64,000 nucleotides of DNA, from assembly GCA_028864975.1 (NCBI GenBank), contig JAGWLG010000015.1:1-64000 (forward strand), given 5' to 3'. Made by a program: the position numbers and the translations under genes. Source of the DNA: Thermoplasmata archaeon. Its GTDB lineage: Archaea; Thermoplasmatota; Thermoplasmata; Lutacidiplasmatales; UBA184. The notes beneath the pieces were generated by a model, which saw nothing but the letters and a program-made list of their open reading frames with translations, was not told the origin of the DNA and ran no database searches. This document shows, piece by piece, positions 7,180-17,000 of this stretch (the first letter of the stretch is position 1; each line of letters starts with the position of its first letter).

Positions 7180-8613
7180 ATGAGCGGGGCTTACCGTCAG
7201 TCAAGGGTCGACATCCCCGAAGTGTCCGTCCAGGAGCGGTGCTCCCACATGGGGGAGATCCTCCATGCCTACGACAGGGGGGAGGCCATCATGGAGGCCC
7301 AGCGCTGCCTCCAGTGCAGCATGCCCTACTGTGTGCAGGCCTGCCCGATCACCCAGGACTGCAAGGGATACATCGACATGGTCGCGCAGGGGCGGTTCGA
7401 CGATGCCGCCAGGGTCACGCTTCTGGGGAACCCTCTCGCGACGGTCCTTTGCAAGTCCTGCTACCATTACTGTGAGGAGGACTGCGTCAAGGGCGGAAAG
7501 GGGGTCGCCATCGCCATCCGCCACCTCAAACGTGCCTCGCTCCAGTTCGGGGACTCGGACCTGCAGTACGTGCCCATGCCCTCCCGTGGCGAGAGGGTCG
7601 CGGTGGTGGGCGGAGGACCTGCCGGGATCATGGCGACCTGGGAGCTCTGCCTTCGGGGGTACTCCGTGACCCTCTACGAGGCGCAACCCTTCCTGGGAGG
7701 ACAGGTCGAGACCATCCCTAAGTACCACTTGGACGGCGATGAGCTCGAGATCGACATGGCACGGTTCAAGAGGTTCGACCTCAAGATTGTCACGGGCAAG
7801 CGTTGCGGGGTGGATTTCACCCCGGAGCAGCTGCTGGCCGACGGGAACCTCGCGGTCTTCCTCGCGATCGGGGCTTCTGCCTCAGGACCCCTCAAGATCC
7901 CCGGAGAGGAGCTTCCAGGGGTCTTCCATGCTCTGCCTTTCCTGCTCAATGCGAACCACAACCCCGAGGGCTTCCTCGGACGTCGGGACCGCAAGGCGAT
8001 CATCATCGGGGGCGGGGATGTGGCGATGGACGCGGCCCGGTCCTGCATTCGGTTCTTCCCAGGACAACCTGTGACCGTCTGCTATCGCAGGAGCGAGGAG
8101 GAGATGCCGGCCTCCGAAGAGGAACGGGAAGGGATGTACATCGAGGGTGTGAAGTTCATGCCGTGGCGCGCCCCGGTCCGCATCCTGGGCAAGGACCACG
8201 TGGAAGGCCTCGTGGTCGCACGGACGGAGCTCGGCCCACCGGATGCCCGAGGGAAGAGGAGCGTCATCGTGCTGCCCAACACGGAGGAGACGATCCCCTG
8301 CGACACGATCATCGCAGCGGTCGGACAGGTCGCGGACCTGCGCGGCTTCCCCCAGGAACTGGACCTCAAGACCCCAAGAGGGTGGCCCGAGGGAAAGGCT
8401 TCGGACTGGGCCACCGGAGTTGAGGGGGTCTTTGCATCAGGTAACAAGTCCATCGTCTTCGCGATGAGCGCGGGGAGCCGTGCGGCAGAGGCCATTGACG
8501 CCTACCTCGCTAAGAAGCTCGGACGGGCAGTGATCCCCCGCCCCCACCCCTTCGGTGAACCCGTTCCCGTGCCGCCCCCCAGCGGCTACGGCGACCCGGC
8601 CTGGAGCCTCTGA
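7180..8613 (+). CDS. GltD-like NAD(P)H-dependent FAD/Fe-S oxidoreductase
   Basis: This 477-residue protein resembles the small (beta) subunit of glutamate synthase and related electron-transfer flavoproteins. The N-terminal domain holds the Fe-S cysteines (43, 46, 51, 55 and 91, 94, 98, 102: CLQCSMPYCVQAC and CKSCYHYCEEDC). The FAD motif is VAVVGGGPAG (141-149) and the NAD(P)H motif is AIIIGGGDVAMDAA. In glutamate synthase it passes electrons to the large GltB subunit, which is not nearby, so the partner is unknown. Many archaea use such subunits alone or with other redox enzymes. The AT-rich CTCATATCC about 45 bp upstream is a possible TATA box. Confidence 0.85.
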   Translation: MSGAYRQSRVDIPEVSVQERCSHMGEILHAYDRGEAIMEAQRCLQCSMPYCVQACPITQDCKGYIDMVAQGRFDDAARVTLLGNPLATVLCKSCYHYCEEDCVKGGKGVAIAIRHLKRASLQFGDSDLQYVPMPSRGERVAVVGGGPAGIMATWELCLRGYSVTLYEAQPFLGGQVETIPKYHLDGDELEIDMARFKRFDLKIVTGKRCGVDFTPEQLLADGNLAVFLAIGASASGPLKIPGEELPGVFHALPFLLNANHNPEGFLGRRDRKAIIIGGGDVAMDAARSCIRFFPGQPVTVCYRRSEEEMPASEEEREGMYIEGVKFMPWRAPVRILGKDHVEGLVVARTELGPPDARGKRSVIVLPNTEETIPCDTIIAAVGQVADLRGFPQELDLKTPRGWPEGKASDWATGVEGVFASGNKSIVFAMSAGSRAAEAIDAYLAKKLGRAVIPRPHPFGEPVPVPPPSGYGDPAWSL

Positions 8614-8646
8614 TCCCAGCGTCGCCTTCCTACAGCGGACGGCACG

Positions 8647-9588
8647 TTAGAGGGTCAGTCGACCCGTCATCACGACCACCACATGTCCCCCAACACGGAC
8701 CTTGGTGGGTCGCCCGCGGTCGATCCCCACCGTCACGGACATCTCACTCGGACGGCGGATCTCGATCCCCTGCTCGATCACGACCGTCTCCTCGGGTTGG
8801 ATCAGCTTGTGGATCAGCATCCAGGTCGCGGCGGGCCCCGCGGCCGACCCCGTCGCGGGGTCCTCGGAACCGGGGAAGATCATCCGCGCATGGAGCTTGG
8901 CCTGAGGGTCAACGGTGTCGCGGCAGACGAGGTAGAACAGCGTCCCGTCGGTCGTCTGCAAGTAGTGCTGCATGCGACGCACGTCCGGGTTGAGACGGGA
9001 GAGGAAGTCGAGCGATCGAAACGGGACGATGACGAAAGCGTTCCCCGTTGAGACCGTCTGAATGGGGTAGCTGGGGTCGAAGTCCTCGGCGACGCAGCCG
9101 AGCGCCTTCGCGACCTCCTCGGGACGGTGCAATCGTCCCACCCAGGGCTCGGGCTGAGTCATCTCCGCGTAGACGCGGGATTCCTCCCAGCCCTCGAACC
9201 GAACGGGAATCGTCCCGGAGTTGAGTTCCAGCGAGATCTCCTTGCGGCGGTCCTCTCTCGCTAGGACGGTCGCGGTTCCAAGGGAGGGGTGGCCCGCGAA
9301 GTTGAGCTCCTGGGAGAGCGTGAAGATCCGAGCACGGACCCCCTTCTCCCGCTCCACCTCAGGCTCGCGAGGGATCACGAAGGTCGTCTCGGAAAGTGCG
9401 GTCTCTCGCGCGAGGGCTTGCATTTCGGGGTCAGACAAGCCACGTGCGTCGTTGAAGACCGCGAGCTGATTGCCCTCCAGCGGGCGCTTAGAGAAGACGT
9501 CCACCCACGTGAACTCGAAGGTGCGCGACAATGCTCCCTGGCGGGGAGGGAGAGGGTTCAGGATGAAAACGTTCTGGTTGAGTCCCAT
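8647..9588 (-). CDS. PhzF-family isomerase/epimerase
   Basis: 313 residues from the chosen ATG. The family core begins around FTWVDVFSKRPLEGNQLAVF. It continues through ALSETTFVIPRE, whose Glu is the PhzF catalytic acid, then ELNFAGHPSLGTATVLA and FPGSEDPATGSAAGPAATWM, the second conserved DPATGSA block. Homologues isomerise small metabolites such as the phenazine precursor DHHA, but in genomes without phenazine genes the substrate is unknown, as here. The frame stays open upstream to 9876. I reject that longer form because the extra ~96 residues have no homology and family members start close to the WVDVF strand. It is convergent with the GltD-like gene. Confidence 0.85.
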   Translation of the reverse strand: MGLNQNVFILNPLPPRQGALSRTFEFTWVDVFSKRPLEGNQLAVFNDARGLSDPEMQALARETALSETTFVIPREPEVEREKGVRARIFTLSQELNFAGHPSLGTATVLAREDRRKEISLELNSGTIPVRFEGWEESRVYAEMTQPEPWVGRLHRPEEVAKALGCVAEDFDPSYPIQTVSTGNAFVIVPFRSLDFLSRLNPDVRRMQHYLQTTDGTLFYLVCRDTVDPQAKLHARMIFPGSEDPATGSAAGPAATWMLIHKLIQPEETVVIEQGIEIRRPSEMSVTVGIDRGRPTKVRVGGHVVVVMTGRLTL

Positions 9589-9909
9589 GACCGCCTCGAA
9601 CCCAAAGGGCAGCTCAGGGGACGGGTCGCCCTCCAGTAGCCCCTCCTCCCCTGCCCGCGCCTTATCCCTTCGTTGAGCTCCTCCTCGCCTAGTCAGGCCC
9701 TCCACCATCGCCTTCAGGGCACACCGGGCAAGCTGCTTCGAGATTCGAAGCCCGCCAGCCGACACGGGGCCGGCCCTCCACCACGAAAACCTGACGGAGG
9801 AACGCTCTGAACCAGAGGGGGTAACGGACCCCCACGGGCTCTCCGGAAACCTCTCCGCTAGCCTGACAAGTGACAAAACGGTTATGTTCTCCCTGCGCGC
9901 ATCCCCGGC
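9589..9909. other. Divergent intergenic region with TATA-like box
   Basis: This region separates the PhzF-like gene from the first surface protein. CGGTTATGTT at 9880-9889 is centred about 26 bp upstream of the GTG at 9910 and fits a leaderless promoter for the surface-protein gene. On the other strand GGGATAAGG (9662-9670) is a possible promoter for the PhzF gene with a ~45-nt leader. No additional gene is seen. Confidence 0.4.
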
Positions 9910-12900
9910 GTGCAGCCGGTTCCCAGTTCCGCCGTGCGCTACTCCAAGCCGAACGGATTCACCGAAACCACCTCGTTCCTTTGGACCGGGTTGCTCATAT
10001 TCCTCCTACTGTTGCTGCTCTCTCCCACTGGTACCGGGTCCGGACGTTCGCTCGCGCACGCGGCCGCTCCCTCAAGTGAACTGCGGGCGACGACCGCTCA
10101 CGACCTCGTTGGGTCGTCCTCAGTTCGAGCGTCCTGCTGGGTCCAACCGCTCTCCCCGGTCTCCTGCGCTTCACAGATTCCCTCGTCTCAGATTCGTTCT
10201 CCCACTGCCTCTTCGGACGGGGCAACGTCCCAGGTGCCTCTGGCCGGCTCGTTCTGGCGGCAGATCTGCTACACGGGCAATTGCGGCCCAGGCTCGCGTG
10301 AAAGCCCTATGGTCGCCTACGACCCCACGGATGGCTACCTTGTGCTCTTCGGAGGGTACAACGGCACCAGCGGGCAAGTGCTGGGGGACACATGGACCTA
10401 CACCTACCCGTCGGGCACTTGGACCCAGATCTTTCCGACGACCTCTCCACCCGCTCGCTATGACGGGCAATTGGCGTGGGACCCGGTGGACGGCTACCTG
10501 GTGCTCTTCTCCGGCTGCGGATCGTCAGCCTGCCCCCCGGGACTGACCGACACGTGGAAGTTCATCGGTGGTCAGTGGACCCAGCTCACTCCGACCACGA
10601 GTCCTGCCGGCCGGTACTTCTTCGGGCTGTCCTGGGACACGGCCGACAACTACATGCTCCTCTTCGGGGGCTACGGCTCGAGCGGCTACCAGGGGGATAC
10701 GTGGAAGTTCCTTGGGGGACAGTGGACCCAACTTGCCCCTGCCGCGAGCCCGCCCGCACGCCTCGACTTTGGGATGAGCGATGACCCCACCGACAGCCAA
10801 GTCGTTCTCTTCGGCGGGTACACCTCGTCAGGTGCGCTGGGCGACACCTGGACGTATTCTGGAGGGACCTGGACCCAGATCTTCCCGTCCACTCCTCCCC
10901 CGGCACTGACCCTCCAAAACCATCAGATGGACACGGACACCGGTTACCCGCTCATCTGGGGAGGGTACGACACCGCCACCAGCTCGTACGTCAGCACCAC
11001 TTGGACCTACGCCGCCGGACAATGGACACAGCAGAGCCCCTCGACTTCCCCTCCCGCCAAAGGCTGGGGGGCCATGAACTACTACGGCGGCGTGGGAACG
11101 ATCGACTTCGGTGGGTACAATCCGGCCACTGGCGACGTGGGAGATTCTTGGCTTTACGTGTCGGGGTTCCGTGCCTCGGCCACGGCGACGCCTGATCCGA
11201 CCGATGTGGGAGGTGCAGTGGCCTTCTCGGGTACGGCGAGCGGGGGCACTCCCCCTTACGTTTATGCCTGGGTCTACGGCGATGGAGGGAAAAGCGCCTA
11301 CATCTCGCCCACCCACACGTACAACTCGACCGGGAGCTTCGGTGCCCACTTCTGGACGAACGAAACAACCGGTCTCCTGCGCTCCCGAGAGGCCAACCTG
11401 TCGGTGGTCGTCAACAGCCTTCCAACCGTGGCCCCCACCGCCACCCCGAGCACTGTCGACGCCAAGGTGGGGATCACCTTCGCCTCCGGTGTGGCCGGTG
11501 GTGCACCGCCCTACACCGTCACTTGGAGGTTCGGGAACGGCGCGTCGGCGGTCGGTGACCCCATCTCCTACCCTTTCCCTAGCCCGGGATCTTACACGGT
11601 CCATGTCTGGGCGAACGATTCCTCGATCGGAAGAGCAACGGGGGCGGTGGCGGTCACCGTCAATCCCGCGTTGGTCTACTCGTCCAACGTCCACCCGCTT
11701 GCCCTGGACGTCGGGTCCAGCGCTCACTACTTCTCGAACGTGACGTCGGGCACTCCTCCGCGCTCATCGGCCTGGACCTTCGGTGATGGAGGGAGGGCGG
11801 CCACGGGGAACGCGAGCCACACCTACACCGCCGTCGGGACGTACGCCGCGGTCCTTTGGGCGAACGACTCCGGAGGGAGCGCCTGGTCCATGTGGTACAA
11901 CATCACGGTGAACCCGCTTCCTGGGGTCTCCATCGCGGCCACCTACCCGAACGTCGACGTAGGGGTCCTCGACTCGTTCGTTGAGACCACTTCTGGCGGG
12001 ACCGCCCCGTGGGCCTACGCGTGGAGGTTCGGAGATGGCGGAACCGCGGCCGCCTCTACCGCGACCCACACCTACACCGCCGTGGGTGCCTTCGTGGTCT
12101 CAGCATGGGCGAACGACAGTTCGGGGAACTCCGCGGTCTCTACCCTCGCAGTCACGGTCTATCCCCCCCTCGTGGCCTGGGCCAACGCCACCAAGACCAC
12201 CGTGGACCTGGGCATGGTCGATGGCTTCATCGCTGCTCACCGTGGTGGAGCGCCACCGGTTTCGATCACCTGGTCCCTTGGCGACGGGACCTGGGGCTCA
12301 GGGAGCCCCATATCGCATACGTACACGGCCCTCGGAAACTACACCGTGAATGCGTGGGTCAACGACTCGGGCGGGGGCCTCTGGTCGGGAGGCGGCTTTA
12401 CGGTCACGGTCAGCCGCGACCCTAGGATCTCCGCGAACGTGTCGAACCCAACCACCGACGTGGGTAATGTCGAAACCTTCTCCGTGGTGACCTGGGGTGG
12501 CAGCACACCCTATGCCTATCACTGGGCGTTCGGCGACGGGACCTCGAGCTCGCTCGCCTCTCCGACCCACGCCTTTAACGTCGCGGGCGCGTACTTCGCC
12601 CAGATCTGGGCCAACGACTCGGCGGGTGGGTCGGTGTCGACCCTGGTCCCCGTAGTCGTCCATCCTGCCCTTGTCGCCCACGCGTCGCCCGCCACGGCCT
12701 GGGCGGACGTGGGGGGACAGCTCGGGTTCGCGGGGTCCGCCAGGGGTGGCACAGCCCCCTACACCTTCGCTTGGAGCTTTGGAGACGGGTCGCGCGCCAC
12801 GGGCGCGGGAGCGGCCCACACCTACCTGAGCGCCGGGACCTACACGGGTAGCCTTTGGGTCAACGACTCCGCCGGGGGCGCGAGCTCCCAGACGATCACG

Positions 12901-14070
12901 GTCACGGTCAACCCTCCCCTCACGGTCACCCTCTCGGCCTCGCCGACCTCCCTGGACGTGGGGGCGACGACCTCTCTAGGTGCCACCGTGGGCGGCGGGA
13001 ACGCCTCGACCCTGACCTTCTCCTACTCCGGACTCCCGGGTGGCTGCGCGAGCTCGAACGCGAACCCGCTCTCGTGCCGACCCACCGTGGCCGGCAGCTT
13101 CGGGGTCGCTGTGCAGGTCTCGGACGGGCTTTCGACGGCGACCTCGCCCCCCGTGGTGGTCACCGTGGGTGGACCCCTGGCGGTCTCCCTCAGTTTCACC
13201 CCCTCCATCATCACCGTAGGACGGACGACGGTCGTAGCGGTGGCCGTTCTCGGGGGAACGGGAACTCTGTCTTTCACCTACACCGGTCTTCCCTCAGGCT
13301 GCAGCGGCCCCTCGGGTGCCAGCAGCTTCACTTGCCGGCCCGCCGCGTCGGGGACCGCGGTCGTGACCGTTCAGGCGACGGACGGATCAGGAGCGACCGG
13401 GCAAGCCAGCTCGCCGCTGATGGTGAACCCCGCCCCGTCCATCACGGCGTTCACCGCGACCCCCTCAACCGGGAACGTTGGATCCGCGATCACCTTCTCG
13501 GTCGCGGCCCAAGGAGGTACGGGGGCCCTTGTCTACTCTTATACTGGCCTGCCGACGGGGTGCAGCTCGGAGAACCTTGCGACCTTCAGCTGCACGCCGA
13601 CGATGGCGAACTCCTACGCGGTCGTCGCGACGGTCACCGACTCCCAAGGGGTTAGCGCCAACTCCACCACGCTGAGCGTCGTCGTCGCCGGGGCGATCTC
13701 GCCTGCCGTGGCAGCGAACCCGCTAGAGACCTTCGGCCTCCTCCTGATCGCGGTCGTGGTGGTGTTCCTGGCCCTCGCCTTGGTCGTGATGTTCCTCGGC
13801 CGCCGTCGCCGGGGCTCATCGCCGCAGACGGTAGCGCCACCCTCATCCAGCCCCGAAGCTGCTCCGGTAGCCCCCGCTCCTCCGAGCTCCCCGAGCTACT
13901 CTGAGGCAGCGCTTCCGCCGGAGGCCGCCCCGGCCCCGGTTTCCGCGACGACGTCCCCACCGTCGTCCACGACGGCGGCAGCTTCGCCGAGCTCGACCTG
14001 TCTCATCTGCGGTAGACCGATGGACGGGTCGGGCACCTGTGGTTCGTGCGGGTGGCAAGCTCCCCGGTAG
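9910..14070 (+). CDS. Kelch-PKD surface protein with C-terminal membrane anchor and zinc-ribbon tail
   Basis: 1386 residues. An N-terminal hydrophobic segment (WTGLLIFLLLLLLSP) acts as signal or anchor. Residues ~115-420 contain five or six kelch-like repeats (YLVLFGGY...DTWTY...GTWTQIFP...SPPAR), probably a beta-propeller. Seven PKD repeats follow (Y-x-W-x-F-G-D-G), then three two-cysteine Ig-like repeats (YTGLPSGC...CRP). A membrane helix lies at ~1274-1297, followed by RRRR and a Pro/Ser/Ala-rich tail that ends in a zinc ribbon, CLICG...CGSCG. The positive residues place the tail, and so the ribbon, in the cytoplasm. N-x-S/T sequons are frequent. A role in adhesion or cell-surface structure is inferred from the domains only. 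Confidence 0.85.
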   Translation: MQPVPSSAVRYSKPNGFTETTSFLWTGLLIFLLLLLLSPTGTGSGRSLAHAAAPSSELRATTAHDLVGSSSVRASCWVQPLSPVSCASQIPSSQIRSPTASSDGATSQVPLAGSFWRQICYTGNCGPGSRESPMVAYDPTDGYLVLFGGYNGTSGQVLGDTWTYTYPSGTWTQIFPTTSPPARYDGQLAWDPVDGYLVLFSGCGSSACPPGLTDTWKFIGGQWTQLTPTTSPAGRYFFGLSWDTADNYMLLFGGYGSSGYQGDTWKFLGGQWTQLAPAASPPARLDFGMSDDPTDSQVVLFGGYTSSGALGDTWTYSGGTWTQIFPSTPPPALTLQNHQMDTDTGYPLIWGGYDTATSSYVSTTWTYAAGQWTQQSPSTSPPAKGWGAMNYYGGVGTIDFGGYNPATGDVGDSWLYVSGFRASATATPDPTDVGGAVAFSGTASGGTPPYVYAWVYGDGGKSAYISPTHTYNSTGSFGAHFWTNETTGLLRSREANLSVVVNSLPTVAPTATPSTVDAKVGITFASGVAGGAPPYTVTWRFGNGASAVGDPISYPFPSPGSYTVHVWANDSSIGRATGAVAVTVNPALVYSSNVHPLALDVGSSAHYFSNVTSGTPPRSSAWTFGDGGRAATGNASHTYTAVGTYAAVLWANDSGGSAWSMWYNITVNPLPGVSIAATYPNVDVGVLDSFVETTSGGTAPWAYAWRFGDGGTAAASTATHTYTAVGAFVVSAWANDSSGNSAVSTLAVTVYPPLVAWANATKTTVDLGMVDGFIAAHRGGAPPVSITWSLGDGTWGSGSPISHTYTALGNYTVNAWVNDSGGGLWSGGGFTVTVSRDPRISANVSNPTTDVGNVETFSVVTWGGSTPYAYHWAFGDGTSSSLASPTHAFNVAGAYFAQIWANDSAGGSVSTLVPVVVHPALVAHASPATAWADVGGQLGFAGSARGGTAPYTFAWSFGDGSRATGAGAAHTYLSAGTYTGSLWVNDSAGGASSQTITVTVNPPLTVTLSASPTSLDVGATTSLGATVGGGNASTLTFSYSGLPGGCASSNANPLSCRPTVAGSFGVAVQVSDGLSTATSPPVVVTVGGPLAVSLSFTPSIITVGRTTVVAVAVLGGTGTLSFTYTGLPSGCSGPSGASSFTCRPAASGTAVVTVQATDGSGATGQASSPLMVNPAPSITAFTATPSTGNVGSAITFSVAAQGGTGALVYSYTGLPTGCSSENLATFSCTPTMANSYAVVATVTDSQGVSANSTTLSVVVAGAISPAVAANPLETFGLLLIAVVVVFLALALVVMFLGRRRRGSSPQTVAPPSSSPEAAPVAPAPPSSPSYSEAALPPEAAPAPVSATTSPPSSTTAAASPSSTCLICGRPMDGSGTCGSCGWQAPR

Positions 14071-14074
14071 GACC

Positions 14075-17000
14075 ATGAGAGGACCCATGATCTCCACACA
14101 AGGAAGTTCCATGAAGTGCGAAAGAAGAGTCTCGAAGGAAGACGAAGGAGCCAAGACGGACCGAACGAACGACCCGCGGACCGGCCGAGGCAAGGCCCTC
14201 CTCTCCGTGCTGGCCCTCGCGCTGTTGGTGGTCTACTTGCCTAGCCCCGTATCTGCGTCAGCTACAGCTCCGCTGCCCCACGAGATCGCCCAAGGGCAGC
14301 ATGGTCCGATTGCGGCAGCTCCGCTTCGTGGTCCCTCGATCCCGAACCTCCCACCGTGGCACGGACCAAGGACCCAGCTCTTCGCGTGGGGATCCGATCA
14401 ACAAGCCAACTTCATGGGAGTTTACCGACCGGCTCCATACGCTCCACAAACGCCAGCCTCCGCGCCCGCACCACGTTCCCCCGCGACCGCTGGAGCCTAC
14501 TTCAACGGCACGATCGGGTTGTACGGGGTGGACGACAACGCTCCCAACCCATGTGGGTGCGCCCCACCGGACACCACGAACTCCGTGGGCGCGGGGTACG
14601 TCGTCGAGATGGCCAATACCGCTAGCGAGATGTGGACGACCTCCGGAACCGTCGCTCAGCCCTCGACCCCGCTCACCACCCTCTTCGGAACTTCGGACTC
14701 GCTTTCGGACCCACAGGTCCAATACGATCCCATCTCGGGCCGTTGGTTCGCAGAGATCCTTTCGGTGACGACCTTCGGAAACGTCTTCTTCGCGGTCTCC
14801 CAAACGAGCAACCCCACAGGCTCGTGGTACCAGTATTCGGTCAGTATGCCCATCACCGGGGACCTTCCCGACCAGTGTGTCATCGGGGTCGATGCCAACA
14901 CCGTCGTCCTGTCCGGGAACGACTTCGCCGGCGGCTCGAGCTTCGTGGGTGCGGTCTTTTTCGTCATCAACAAGACCCAGGCCGTCGCAGGGAGCGCGCC
15001 CACCTACGCGGTCGATGGTCCCGGAAGCACGTCCTACGCGTCCATCCACCCTGCGCGGGAGCTCTCCCTCTCCAACACGATCTACATGGTCGGTCGGGGC
15101 AACAACGTGGGCGGCTCCCCCACGACCCTGGTCTACATGACGATCACCGGGGCACCGCCCAGCGCGTTCACGTTCACCTACCAGAACATCACGACCACGG
15201 GCAGCATGCCCGGCGGCGCTCCTCAACCGGGAGGTTCCGTCAACGTCGATGATGAACGGGTCGTCACGGCTACGTGGCTCAACGGGAACTTCTGGGCCGC
15301 CGCGAACGAAGGGACCTGCACCGGAGGCGATGCCGTCTGCCTCCACTTGTGGGAGTTCACCGCGACGGGTCCGACGGCGACCGTGGTCAACGATTTCATC
15401 TGGTCGCCTGCGGGGGGTCTCAGCGGGTACTACCCAGCCGTCACGCTGAGCTTGAGCGGCAATCTTGGGGTCGTCTACAGCTTCTCGGACGCCTCGACGT
15501 ATCCCTCCGTGGCGATCACGGGATGGTCCCCTTCCGACGGGACGAACCTGGAAGCGCCCACCGTCGTCCACCCGGGCACGTCGAACGAGCTCGCCGGCAG
15601 GTTCGGGGACTACTCCGGGGCGGCGACTGACACGTCCACGAACATCTTCTGGGTCTCGGGAGAGTACATCACCCCCGCCTCGTACTGGAACACTTGGGTC
15701 CAGAGCTTCTCGATGCCGGGCTTCATCGCCAATAGCCTCGTGACCCCAAATCCGGTTGACGTGGGGGTTCCGGTCTACTTCAACGGGACGGCGTCAGGCG
15801 GCACCGCTCCTTTCACCTTCCGCTGGGTCTATGGCGACGGTGGCCCTACGAGCTCTGCGCGGAACCCCTCGCACATCTACAATGCGACCTGCAGCTGCGC
15901 CGGGCACTTCTGGATCAACGAGACGTCCGGTTTGCTGCGCTCCCGCGAAGCGAACTTTACGGTCACGGTCAACGCACTTCCGACCGCCACCCTCCGTGCC
16001 ACCCCCAATCCGACCGATGTCGGGATCAACGCCACCTTCACCTCGGTCGTGACAGGTGGGACCTCGCCCTTCGCCTACGCCTGGTCGTTCGGGGATGGGT
16101 TCCAGAGCACCAGCGCCTCTCCGGTGCACCAGTATTCCGCCGCCGGGACCTACGCGGCACAGCTCTGGGTGAACGACTCTGGGGGAGGGAGCGGCCACGT
16201 CACAGGCTCGATCGTGGTGAATCCTCAGCCTAGCATCACCTTCAGCGCCACTCCTGTGCCCGTGGACGCTGGCGTTGGGGTCGTCCTGACCTCGAGCATC
16301 GCGGGGGGCACAGGGCTTGTGAACATCACCTGGGTCCTTGGGGATGGGAACGTCGCGACAGGCCCGACGGTCGCTCACACGTATGCGCTGCGCGGGAACT
16401 ACACGGTCCGTGCCTGGGCCAACGATTCGATCGGAGGGACTGGGAACAGCACTCAGGTGATCGTGGTCAATCCGTACCTCGCACTCCTGCTCGTTTCCGC
16501 CTCGCCCCTGGTCCTCGACGTGGGCAGGCCCGTGACCTTCGGGGCATCCTACTGGGGAGGCACGGCGAGCTACACCTACGAATGGAGGTTCGGCGATGGG
16601 ACCACCGCAGCGACGATCAGCCCCGTCCATGCCTTCCTGTCGGCCGGCTCCCCCCTCGTACGGTTCTGGCTGAACGACAGTGGCGGAGGTTCCGCGACGG
16701 CCCAGGTCTCCATCACGGTGAACCCGGCCCTGACCATCTCCTCGTTCCAAGGGTCGTGGACCGGAGGGGCCAGGAACGCCCTGGACAAAGGGCAGACCGT
16801 CTCGCTCTCGGCCAGCGTCACGGGGGGGACCGGCTCCTACAGCTACCTCTATTCCGGGCTCCCCACAGGCTGCACGAGCTGGAACTTCGCGACCATCTCC
16901 TGCGCTCCGAATGAGACAGGGAACTTCACGGTCGAGCTCAAGGTCACCGACCAGAACGGAGCGTCCGCGTTCTCCAACACGACCTTCGTCGTCAATCCAC

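Noticed and set aside
9589-9876. N-terminal extension of the PhzF-like protein
   Set aside because: No homology, and the family core begins just after the chosen start.
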